Part shown: one piece after another, positions 24,215 through 31,635 of the stretch
How positions within the stretch are numbered: position 1 is the first letter of the stretch
Layout of the letters: each line of letters opens with the position of its first letter
NCBI RefSeq assembly: GCF_042653925.1
Contig: NZ_JBHSFQ010000007.1
Coordinates: 124,001-188,000, forward strand
Direction: 5' to 3'
Origin: Nocardiopsis_B mangrovi
Lineage (GTDB): Bacteria > Actinomycetota > Actinomycetes > Streptosporangiales > Streptosporangiaceae
DNA length: 64,000 nt
Program-made: the position numbers and the translations under genes
Notes under the pieces: generated by a model
The model's database searches: none
Seen by the model: the letters and a program-made list of their open reading frames with translations, nothing else
Told to the model about the DNA's origin: nothing

Positions 24215-25039
24215 TCAGGCATCCCACACCCCCGACCCCGCGGCCTCGCGCACATAGTCGCCGAAATCCCGGGCCTCACGGCCCAGCGCCTCGCGCACGC
24301 CGTGGGCCACACGGGCGTTGCGGCCGTCCAGGACCCCGCCCAGCAACCCGCTCAACAGCTCCGCCTCCTCCCGCGCGACACCGGCGCCCACCAGCCCTTC
24401 GGCGAAACCGCCCGCCGACACCGCCCGGTAGGCCACCCCCCGCCCGATGGCCGCCGAGATCTCGGCGAGCGCCCCGGCGAAGGTGACCAGCCGCGGCCCC
24501 GTCACCTCATAGACCCGCCCCCCATGGCCCGGACCGGTGAGCGCGGCCACCGCCACATCGGCGATGTCCCCGGCGTCGACGAACGGCTCGCCCACCTCAC
24601 CGGCGGGAAAGGCGACCTCGCCGGCGCGCACCGACTCCACCAGGAAGTCCTCGCTGAAATTCTGCGCGAAGAAGCTCGCCCGCACGACCGTGAGCGCGGC
24701 ACCACACCCGCGCACGGCCTCCTCCGTGCACACCGCCCCCTCCTCTCCCCGCCCCGTCAGCAGCACCACCTGCTGCGCGCCCGCGGCCACCGCCGCCTTC
24801 GCCAACGCCCCCACCTGCTCATCGGCCCCAGGGAAGCCGGCATCGGGGGAGTAGGCGATGTAGACCGCACCCACCCCCTCCACCACCGGACCCCACGAGG
24901 CGGGCTCGCCCCACTCGAACGGCGGGACCCCCGACCGCGACCCGACACGCACCCGGCGCCCGCGCGCCCTGAGACGCTCGACCACCCGCCGCCCCGTCTT
25001 CCCGGTACCCCCGACCACCAACACCGTCTGCCGCTCCAT
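24215..25039 (-). CDS. NmrA-like NAD(P)-binding protein
   Basis: A 274-residue atypical SDR. N-terminal VLVVGGTGKTGRRVV is the GxxGxxG cofactor motif; GAVYIAYSPDAG follows; SFFAQNFSEDFL is the region typical of NmrA/QOR2-like proteins; the Tyr-x-x-x-Lys pair is missing. It may be a redox sensor or quinone/NADPH-dependent reductase. First gene of a likely two-gene unit with DUF1772, divergent from an AraC-type regulator. A GTG 12 bases upstream of the chosen ATG is an alternative start. Confidence 0.85.
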   Translation of the reverse strand: MERQTVLVVGGTGKTGRRVVERLRARGRRVRVGSRSGVPPFEWGEPASWGPVVEGVGAVYIAYSPDAGFPGADEQVGALAKAAVAAGAQQVVLLTGRGEEGAVCTEEAVRGCGAALTVVRASFFAQNFSEDFLVESVRAGEVAFPAGEVGEPFVDAGDIADVAVAALTGPGHGGRVYEVTGPRLVTFAGALAEISAAIGRGVAYRAVSAGGFAEGLVGAGVAREEAELLSGLLGGVLDGRNARVAHGVREALGREARDFGDYVREAAGSGVWDA

Positions 25040-25133
25040 CTGCTCTGTCACACCCCGAGTCAACCGCCACCGCCCCGCCACCACCATGGCCCGCACCCTC
25101 ACCCGCATACGCGAGCGTCTACACTGAGCCGCC

Positions 25134-26096
25134 ATGGATGCCCTGGCGAGCCTGCTGGAGGGGCCGCGCGCCCACGGCGCGTTCCTCCTCCGCGCCGTCC
25201 TCGCACCCCCCTTCCACATACGCGTCCACGACGGCGCCCCGCTCACCCTGATCGCCATGCTCACCGGCGGCGCCCGCATCGCCACCGCCGACACCGACGC
25301 GCCACGACCGATGCGCCCCGGCGACATCGCCCTCATGCGCGGCCCCACCCCCTACACCGTCGCCGACACCCCCGCCACCCCGCTCCAGGTGGTCATCAAC
25401 CCCGGGCAGCGCTGCACCGCCCCCGACGGCACCCCGGTGTCGATGGACCTGGGCACCCGCACCTGGGGCAACCACCCCGACGGCTCCACCACCATGCTCA
25501 TCGGCACCTACCAGATGCACGGCGAGGTCACCCGCCACCTGCTCGGCGCCCTGCCCGGCCTCGCCCACCTGCCCGCAGCGGCCGCCGGCACCCCGCTGGT
25601 CGCACTGCTGGACGAGGAGATCGCCAGGGACGAGCCCGGCCAGGAGGTCGTCCTCGACCGGCTCCTGGACCTCACGCTCATCGCCGCCCTGCGCGCCTGG
25701 TTCACCCGCGGCGCCGACCACGCCGCCCCCGCCTGGTACCGCGCCCACGGCGACCCCGTCGTGGGCGGCGCCCTGCGCCTGCTGCACGCCCACCCCGAAC
25801 GGCCCTGGACCGTCGCCCGGCTCGCCGACGCCGCCGGCGTCTCCCGGGCATCGCTCGCCCGCCGGTTCACCGACGCCGTGGGCCGGCCTCCCATGGCCTA
25901 CCTCACCGCCTGGCGGCTGGCCCTGGCCGCCGACCTGCTGCGCGAACCCGGCGCCACGCTGGACGCCGTGGCCCGCCGGGTCGGCTACGGCGGCCCGTTC
26001 GCGCTCAGCACCGCGTTCAAACGCGAGCGCGGCATCAGCCCGCAGCAGTACCGCGCCCGCGTCCAGGCCGACGCCCCCGCCGACGCGCCCTCCTGA
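25134..26096 (+). CDS. AraC-family regulator
   Basis: A 320-residue regulator with an N-terminal cupin-type sensory domain (about residues 5-170, with PGDIALMRGPTPYTV) and two C-terminal helix-turn-helix units: WTVARLADAAGVSRASLARRF and TLDAVARRVGYGGPFALSTAFKRE, ending in GISPQQYRAR. It is divergent from the NmrA/DUF1772 pair, a recurrent actinomycete arrangement in which the AraC protein controls the reductase. The inducer is unknown. Confidence 0.92.
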   Translation: MDALASLLEGPRAHGAFLLRAVLAPPFHIRVHDGAPLTLIAMLTGGARIATADTDAPRPMRPGDIALMRGPTPYTVADTPATPLQVVINPGQRCTAPDGTPVSMDLGTRTWGNHPDGSTTMLIGTYQMHGEVTRHLLGALPGLAHLPAAAAGTPLVALLDEEIARDEPGQEVVLDRLLDLTLIAALRAWFTRGADHAAPAWYRAHGDPVVGGALRLLHAHPERPWTVARLADAAGVSRASLARRFTDAVGRPPMAYLTAWRLALAADLLREPGATLDAVARRVGYGGPFALSTAFKRERGISPQQYRARVQADAPADAPS

Positions 26097-26152
26097 CCCC
26101 CCGGCGCCGACGACGGCCCCGCCGCCCGGACCGCACGGGCGGCGGGCCACCC

Positions 26153-26182
26153 TTGTGAGCGCATACCCCCATCGGGTATCTT
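26153..26182 (+). promoter_or_regulatory. Promoter with embedded CsoR-like operator
   Basis: TTGTGA (26153-26158), an 18-base spacer and TATCTT (26177-26182). The spacer and -10 contain the inverted repeat ATACCC-CCATC-GGGTAT at 26163-26179. The A/T-flanked C-run/G-run layout is that of CsoR/RcnR-family operators. Confidence 0.55.
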
Positions 26183-26194
26183 CCTCGGAGGCGA

Positions 26195-26211
26195 ATACCC
26201 CCCAGGTGTAT
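26195..26211 (+). promoter_or_regulatory. Second CsoR-like site in leader
   Basis: ATACCC-CCCAG-GTGTAT, an imperfect copy of the site at 26163-26179, 32 bases downstream centre to centre (about three helical turns) and eleven bases before the start codon. Confidence 0.5.
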
Positions 26212-26221
26212 AAGGAGCGGG

Positions 26222-27355
26222 ATGACCGCACACGACCACCCGCCGCACACGCCGCAGCCCGCGAGCGCCGACGGATTCACCGCAGACGGCTACGACACCG
26301 TGCGCCGCACCTTCCAGCGCCTGCTCGACGACGGCCGCGAGACCGGCGCCGGCCTGTCCGTCTGGCGCGACGGCACCGAAGTCGTCCGCCTCAACGGGGG
26401 ATGGGCCGACACCGGACGCCGCCACCCCTGGACCAGCACGACACTGGTCCAGCCCTACTCACTGTCCAAGGCCTTCGCCGCACTCACCGCCCTCACCGCG
26501 GTCCGCGACGGCGCCCTGGAGCTGGACGAACCCATCGCCGCCTACTGGAACGGCTACCGCGCCCACGGCAAGGACCGCACCACCCTGCGCCACGTCCTCA
26601 CCCACCAGGCCGGCCAGCCCCGCTTCCCCGCGTCCGCCGCCGCACTGGACCTGCTCGACGACGCCGGCCTGCGCACCGCCCTGGAACAGGCCGCCCCCGA
26701 GTACCCGCCCGGAACGTCCATGGGCGAGCACGCCCTCACCTACGGACACCTCATCGACGCCGTCCTGCGCGCCGGCGCCCAGACCACACTGGGGGAGGCG
26801 TTCAACGACGTCGTCCGCCCCGCACTGGGACTCGACGCCTGGTTCGGAGTCCCCGACCACGAACTCCACCGCGTCGCCGACCTCGAATACGCCGACCCCG
26901 ACTGGCCCCGCCTGCTACCCGCCGCCCCCTGGCTCCAGACCCCCGCCGGCGCCCTGGACACCGAGCGGGCCAACTCCCGCGCCTGGCGCCGGTCGGTCTT
27001 CGGCGGCGTCAACCTGCACGCCACCGCCACCACCGTCGCGCGATTCTTCTCCCACCTCACCGCCGCCGAGGGACCCCTCCGCCGGCTCCTGGGCCCCCAG
27101 CTCCAGCAGGAGTACATCTCCGCCCAGGTCACCGGCCACGACACGGTGTTCGGCACGCCGCTCACCTGGACCCTGGGGTTCCTGCGCGACCGCACCAAGA
27201 TCGCCAAAGGCGGCGTCGGCGGCTCGGTCGGCTGGTGGTCGATCACCCACGGCCACGCCTGCGCCTACCTCACCCGCCGCCTGGACGACCACTCCCGCGC
27301 CGCCGAGATCGCCGCGGCCCTGGGCGACGACCTCACCGTGCGCACGGACGGCTGA
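26222..27355 (+). CDS. Serine hydrolase, class C beta-lactamase-like esterase
   Basis: A 377-residue cytoplasmic protein of the beta-lactamase-related/EstB type. It has SLSK (YSLSKAFAALTAL), Tyr in LTYGHLID where YxN is usual (so the Asn is replaced by His), and a C-terminal KGGVGGSVGWWSITHGHACAY in place of the classic KTG/HxG. It is therefore more likely an esterase or transacylase than a beta-lactamase. AAGGAG lies four bases before the ATG. The promoter carries two CsoR-like operators, an unusual control for this enzyme class. No metal-handling gene is adjacent. Confidence 0.82.
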   Translation: MTAHDHPPHTPQPASADGFTADGYDTVRRTFQRLLDDGRETGAGLSVWRDGTEVVRLNGGWADTGRRHPWTSTTLVQPYSLSKAFAALTALTAVRDGALELDEPIAAYWNGYRAHGKDRTTLRHVLTHQAGQPRFPASAAALDLLDDAGLRTALEQAAPEYPPGTSMGEHALTYGHLIDAVLRAGAQTTLGEAFNDVVRPALGLDAWFGVPDHELHRVADLEYADPDWPRLLPAAPWLQTPAGALDTERANSRAWRRSVFGGVNLHATATTVARFFSHLTAAEGPLRRLLGPQLQQEYISAQVTGHDTVFGTPLTWTLGFLRDRTKIAKGGVGGSVGWWSITHGHACAYLTRRLDDHSRAAEIAAALGDDLTVRTDG

Positions 27356-27965
27356 GCAGGGCCGGCAGGAATCGCCCCGGCCGACCCGGACCGCTCAGGC
27401 GCCCCCGGGGGGCCCGGGAACGCAGGCGACCGCGCTCAGCCGCGATGCCGGGCCCCAGCAGGGGATGGGCCGTGAGGGAGCGGACCGTGCTCAGCGCCCC
27501 ATCGGGATAGACCACCCGAAACCACGCCCGGCACACACGGCAGCGGTGCGTGGGGATCTGGCAGACGCAGAGGCCGGCCGCCTCCCGGCCTCGCAACGGC
27601 GGCAGGCCGCCCGCGAGGGAGGGCACCGCACGGGCCCGCACTCCACGCCACCGCGTAGGGCCGCACATCCAGTCCCGACGGCGCCGCCCACCCCCGGGCC
27701 GGCGCGGGACGGAACCGGTGGCCCAGCCCCGCCGGCGCCCTGGCCGTGTCCCCGAGCTCACCGGGGACGGGCTCGTCGCCATAGACGTCGAGCACCCAGC
27801 GGGTCGGGAGCGTGAGGCGCCGCATCCGAGGATTGCGCCAGGACCGCCGGCCCCCCCGCCGGGGTCCGCGGGGACCGATACGGACCGGGTTCGCCGGTCG
27901 CGCGGTGCCCGGGGACGGCGGGGACGGCGGGGCGCCGTGGGTCCAGCGCACCCGCTTCAGCGTTC
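27356..27965. other. Gene-poor stretch with a possible Cys-rich peptide
   Basis: Six hundred bases between a rightward hydrolase and a leftward CGNR gene. On the minus strand around 27450-27570, a frame ending at 27333 encodes LCVCQIPTHRCRVCRAWFRV, with two CxxC-like pairs followed by VYPDGALSTVRSL and good third-position GC. Its 5' half is low-complexity and no start codon is supported. It may be a decayed or short zinc-ribbon gene. Nothing else stands out. Confidence 0.3.
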
Positions 27966-28529
27966 CTACGCCGGCCCCGGGGGGCTCCCCGCTCCCTTGC
28001 GGGTGCGGTAGGAGCGCATCTTGTGGCGCGCCCCGCACGTGCTCATGCTGCACCACACGCTGTTGTTGGCGGGGGAGCGGTCGTAGAACAGCCAGCGGCA
28101 GTCGGGGGAGCGGCACACCTTCAGCCGGTCCCCGCGGCCCGCCAGTTCCTCGGCCGCCAGTGCCGACAGCACCGCCCCCAGCACCTCCCGGACCCCGCTC
28201 GACGCCGCCACCGCGATGCGCGCACCCCCGGCGTCCGACCAGCGCGGGGCCGCCAGAACGCGGTCGGACCAGGCGTTGAGCACCTCGGGCGCCCCAGGGT
28301 CGGGCTCGTCCGCCAGGTGCGCGCGCACGGCCTCGCGCACCTCCACCAGTTCGGCGCGCCCCTGCTCGTCGAGTTCCGCCGCGGCGCGGGGCCAGCCGTT
28401 CTCGCGCAGCCATTCGCGCGCTCCGCCCGTATCGGACAGGGCGTCCTCGCCGTGCAGCCGCCGCGCGGAGTTGCCGAACGCCTCGATGAGCCCCAGTGCC
28501 CCGGGGGCCGCCGGTCGTGAGTAGGCCAT
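27966..28529 (-). CDS. CGNR zinc-finger (ABATE-domain) regulator
   Basis: A 187-residue protein. The N-terminal helical ABATE-type domain covers about residues 1-135. The C-terminal zinc finger has four cysteines (VCRSPDCRWLFYDRS, WCSMSTCGARHKMRSY) and carries CGAR where the family name motif is CGNR. These are DNA-binding regulators of stress or detoxification genes. It is divergent from a dehalogenase-like hydrolase. The 92-base gap holds two GTTACC-N17-GGTAAC elements, probable operators for this protein. Confidence 0.9.
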   Translation of the reverse strand: MAYSRPAAPGALGLIEAFGNSARRLHGEDALSDTGGAREWLRENGWPRAAAELDEQGRAELVEVREAVRAHLADEPDPGAPEVLNAWSDRVLAAPRWSDAGGARIAVAASSGVREVLGAVLSALAAEELAGRGDRLKVCRSPDCRWLFYDRSPANNSVWCSMSTCGARHKMRSYRTRKGAGSPPGPA

Positions 28530-28537
28530 ACGGACAT

Positions 28538-28602
28538 GTTACCGATACTCGGATGCATCTGGTAACGTCCCGAGTTACCGACTAAGAGCAGATAACGGTA
28601 AC
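28538..28602. promoter_or_regulatory. Tandem GTTACC-N17-GGTAAC elements
   Basis: Half-sites GTTACC at 28538 and 28574 and GGTAAC at 28561 and 28597. Two 29-bp inverted elements, 36 bases apart, both begin GTTACCGA. They fill the divergent promoter of the CGNR regulator and the hydrolase. Confidence 0.65.
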
Positions 28603-28621
28603 ACGATCAACGGGAGACCCC

Positions 28622-29443
28622 ATGTCCGACTGGACCCTCGACCACCGCACCCCCACCCCCGCCGGCACCGTCCACTGGACCGCCCGCGGCCAGGGCGACC
28701 CCGTCGTCCTCATCCACGGCACCCCCTTCTCCTCCCGCGTCTGGCACGCCACCGCCACCGCCCTCAGCGCACACCACACCGTCTACCTGTGGGACCTGCC
28801 CGGTTTCGGCGCCACCACCGAAGACGAGATCACCGACGTCTCCCTGCGCGCCCAGCAGGCCGCCTTCACCGCGCTCCTGCACCACTGGGACCTCGACCGC
28901 CCCAGCGTCGTCGCCCACGACATCGGCGGCGCCGTGGCCCTGCGCACCACGCTGCTCGACGGCATCGCCTACCGCCGGCTCGCCCTCCTCGACGCCGTCG
29001 CCCTCAACCCCTGGGGGAGTGCCTTCTTCCGGCTGGTGCACGACAACCCCGAGGTCTTCGACGCCCTGCCGGCCCACATTCACGAAGCGCTCGTCCGCGC
29101 CTACATCGCCGACGGCACCCGCACCGCGCCCGCACCCGACTACACCGACGCCCTGGTGCGGCCCTGGCTCGGGGACCGCGGCCAGCGCGCGTTCTACCGC
29201 CAGATCGCCCAGGCCGACCAGGAGCACACCCGGGAAATGGAGGACCGCTACCGCGACCTGGACATCCCGGTACTGGTGGCCTGGGGGAGCGAGGACACCT
29301 GGCTGCCCGCCGAGCACGCCCGGCGCCTCACCGACGCCATTCCCACCGCGCGCCTGCGGTTGATCCCCAATGCCGGCCACCTCGTTCAGCACGACGCACC
29401 CGAGCACCTCGCGAAACTGCTCACCGAATTCCTCGCGTCCTGA
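28622..29443 (+). CDS. Alpha/beta hydrolase with Asp nucleophile (dehalogenase/epoxide-hydrolase-like)
   Basis: A 273-residue hydrolase. The oxyanion motif is HGTPFSS. The nucleophile elbow reads VAHDIGG, with Asp where esterases have Ser; Asp nucleophiles are typical of haloalkane and fluoroacetate dehalogenases and epoxide hydrolases. A second acidic residue is in WGSEDTW, and the catalytic His in NAGHLVQHDAPE. It is cytoplasmic. GGGAG precedes the ATG. The divergent CGNR regulator and the repeated operator sites suggest induction by a xenobiotic or an intermediate. The substrate cannot be told from sequence. Confidence 0.88.
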   Translation: MSDWTLDHRTPTPAGTVHWTARGQGDPVVLIHGTPFSSRVWHATATALSAHHTVYLWDLPGFGATTEDEITDVSLRAQQAAFTALLHHWDLDRPSVVAHDIGGAVALRTTLLDGIAYRRLALLDAVALNPWGSAFFRLVHDNPEVFDALPAHIHEALVRAYIADGTRTAPAPDYTDALVRPWLGDRGQRAFYRQIAQADQEHTREMEDRYRDLDIPVLVAWGSEDTWLPAEHARRLTDAIPTARLRLIPNAGHLVQHDAPEHLAKLLTEFLAS

Positions 29444-29470
29444 CCGGCCGGCTCGGCGCAACGCGGCCGA

Positions 29471-29514
29471 CGGCGGCGCCCGGCGATACGATGGCGTACC
29501 GCCGGGCGCCGCCG
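29471..29514. terminator. Bidirectional hairpin between hydrolase and LysE genes
   Basis: A perfect 15-bp stem (CGGCGGCGCCCGGCG and its complement) around a 14-base centre that can itself pair (TACG/CGTA). It lies just after the hydrolase stop. Confidence 0.65.
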
Positions 29515-29735
29515 GTTGTTCGGCGCGACGCGCGCCTCGCCGAACCCCGGCCGGGGCGGCGCCTCGGGCCGATACCGGTGTTCGCCGCAGTGTCTCCGCG
29601 CCACGCCGGAGGAGGGGAAGAAAAAACCGTTACTTTACATAAGATGCATTATCGGCGATGCGTCCCGGAGTACGGAAGGGGTTGAAAACCCCTGTGTCAC
29701 AGGGCTTCCGGTCCGCCGAACGTTTCGCCCCGGCC

Positions 29736-30368
29736 TCAGTCGCGTCCGCTGAGCGCCGCCGCGGCGCCCATCGACAGGTACACGCCGCCCACGGCGTAGT
29801 GCTGGCGGGCGGCGACAACGGGATGGCGGCGCAGCCAGCGGCCGACACGGCCGCCACCGAGGGCGAACGCCAGGTCCACGCACAGGCCCATGGCGGCCAT
29901 CAGCGCACCGAAGACGAGGATCTGACCGGCGGCCGACCCCTGGGCAGGATCCACGAACTGCGGCAGGAACGCCAGGAAGAACAACGCGACCTTGGGGTTG
30001 AACACGTTGACCAGCACACCGTCGCGCAGCAGCCGCAGCCCGGCGCGCGGCGACGCCTCGGTCGGCTCCAGGCCGATGTCCTCGCGTCCCCAGATCGCGC
30101 GTATGCCCAGGTAGATCAGGTATGCGGCGCCGATGTAGCGGACGATGTCGAACGCCGGCGCCGAGGCGGCCAGCAGCGACGACAGACCCACGGCCGCGGC
30201 GCCGACGTGGACCAGCGTGCCCAGCTCCACGCCCAGCGCCGAGATCACCCCGGCCCGGGGCCCCTGGCTGATGCTGCGGGTCAGGATGTAGACGAAATTG
30301 GGCCCGGGCGCCAGGAGGAGCACGAGCGCGGCCAGAGCGAACAGGGCGATACTGTGCGGTTCGGGCAT
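29736..30368 (-). CDS. LysE/RhtB-family amino-acid exporter
   Basis: A 210-residue membrane protein with about six helices. It has the family signature APGPNFVYILTRSISQGPRAG after the first helix, GAAYLIYLGIRA in helix 3 and VNVFNPKVALFFLAFLPQFV (the NPK motif). It exports amino acids or homoserine-lactone-like compounds. Usual length. No regulator gene is adjacent, but a perfect 8-bp-arm inverted repeat lies about 50 bases upstream of the start. Convergent with the hydrolase, separated by a strong hairpin and a short A/T-rich stretch. Confidence 0.92.
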   Translation of the reverse strand: MPEPHSIALFALAALVLLLAPGPNFVYILTRSISQGPRAGVISALGVELGTLVHVGAAAVGLSSLLAASAPAFDIVRYIGAAYLIYLGIRAIWGREDIGLEPTEASPRAGLRLLRDGVLVNVFNPKVALFFLAFLPQFVDPAQGSAAGQILVFGALMAAMGLCVDLAFALGGGRVGRWLRRHPVVAARQHYAVGGVYLSMGAAAALSGRD

Positions 30369-30420
30369 GCCGGAAAGCCTAGATCCCCCGATCGGCTCTG
30401 CCCCTCTCGGCGTAGAAGTG

Positions 30421-30442
30421 ATGCATAAAAGGCGTTATGCAT
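30421..30442. promoter_or_regulatory. Perfect inverted repeat upstream of LysE gene
   Basis: ATGCATAA-N6-TTATGCAT, A/T-rich in a GC-rich background, at about 52 bases upstream of the exporter start. It looks like an operator whose regulator is encoded elsewhere or has been lost. Confidence 0.55.
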
Positions 30443-30791
30443 GTTTTCGGTAAATTCGGGGGCATGTCGGCGTGTCCGCGGACGTCGTCGATCGTCCGGC
30501 CGGCCGGACGGACGGTCTGACTGTGTCCCCTGTGCGGCCGCTGACGGAGGGCACTCCCCGTGCGCTCGGGCGTCGCGGGCGCTCACGTCCACCGATCCCC
30601 GGACCCGCCACGCGGATCTCCCCACGAAAAACCGCGGCCGCCCGCCACCCCTCCCCCGGGCGGGCCGGGCGTGGCCCGCCGCTCGCGGCGCCGTCCCGAT
30701 GCCGGGCGCCGCACGGTCGTCGCTGGTCAGGGGCGTCGTCGCGGTCGATCCCGGCACGACGCATACCCGCGCCCGCGGCACTCCGGGCCGC

Positions 30792-31091
30792 CGTCGCACG
30801 CATCACCTGGCCGGAGTGGCCTTCCTCCACTGGAGGGTGGCCCCGGACGCCGTGTCGGCGCTTCTTCCCGCGGGCACCCGGGCGGACACGCTCGACGGGG
30901 TCGCCTACGCGGGACTGGTGGCGTTCAGGGTTCCCGAGTCGCCGGCCTTCGGCGCGGTGCCCACCGGGGCGTTCACCGAGGCGAACGTGCGCCTGTGCTC
31001 GGTCGATGGGCGGGGCAGGCGCGGTGTGGTCTTCGTGTCCATGGACGCCGACTCGGCGCCGGTGGTCGCCCGGTTCCGCAGGTTCACCGGC
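30792..31091 (+). pseudogene. DUF2071 (YqjF-like) protein, N-terminal fragment
   Basis: About 100 residues match the start of DUF2071 proteins: HHLAGVAFLHWRVAPD, VSALLPAGTRADTLDGVAY, GLVAFRVPES, FTEANVRLCSVDGRGRRG, VVFVSMDADSAPVVARF. Complete proteins are about 230-250 residues. Homology stops at about 31091, and the frame runs on into low-complexity sequence. No start codon is found near the fragment's N-terminus. Both ends are lost, so it is a decayed gene. Confidence 0.7.
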
Positions 31092-31210
31092 TGTTGTGAA
31101 CCGCCGCACCGGCGTCGAAGGCGCGATCGACCCGTTGAGCAGAACCGGGCGGCCTCGTCGGACGCGGCGCCCCGCCATGCGGGATCCTGCGCCGCGATCA
31201 GGCGCCGCGG

Positions 31211-31491
31211 GATCGGTGCGCCCTCCACCGCGTGGCCGCGTCCCGACCACCGGGGGCGTGCGTGCGGGGCGGTCCGCCCATGCGCCAGGGCGCGTCGCTC
31301 CAGACGGCGTCGTCGCCGGCGGGTGGGGAAGGTGGGGCGCATCGGTGGTCCCCTCTTCGTTCGGGGGTCGAACCGGCGAGCTCCCGCACCCGGCGCGGAC
31401 AAGCCGTCTTCGGGGCAGCCGATACCGGGGGTGTCGTCGCGGTGAACGGGGGCGGGCTCCGATGTCCGATGATCGGTGCGCCCTCCACCGC
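31211..31491 (+). repeat. Pair of exact 21-bp direct repeats
   Basis: The same 21 bases (beginning GATCGGTGCGCCC) occur at 31211-31231 and 31471-31491, 260 bases apart, with unrelated flanks. The region 31092-31635 around them has no gene. They could be footprints of an inserted element or a recombination event that truncated the DUF2071 gene. Confidence 0.55.
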
Positions 31492-31635
31492 CGATGGGCG
31501 CGGCGGACGCGCGAACGGCCCCTTTCGTTGACCGGTGTCCCGGTTCTCGCGTGCCACCGGCCACAAGCGGCCATCCCACCCCTGTTCCGGTGCGAAGCGC
31601 CGACGAACCGCCGCCGGGCGGGGAATGCTCGAACC

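Noticed and set aside
31092..31635. Minus-strand frame of 200 codons covering the 21-bp repeats
   Set aside because: Arg/Gly/Ala-rich shadow without domains; the repeats give the same peptide only because they are identical DNA.
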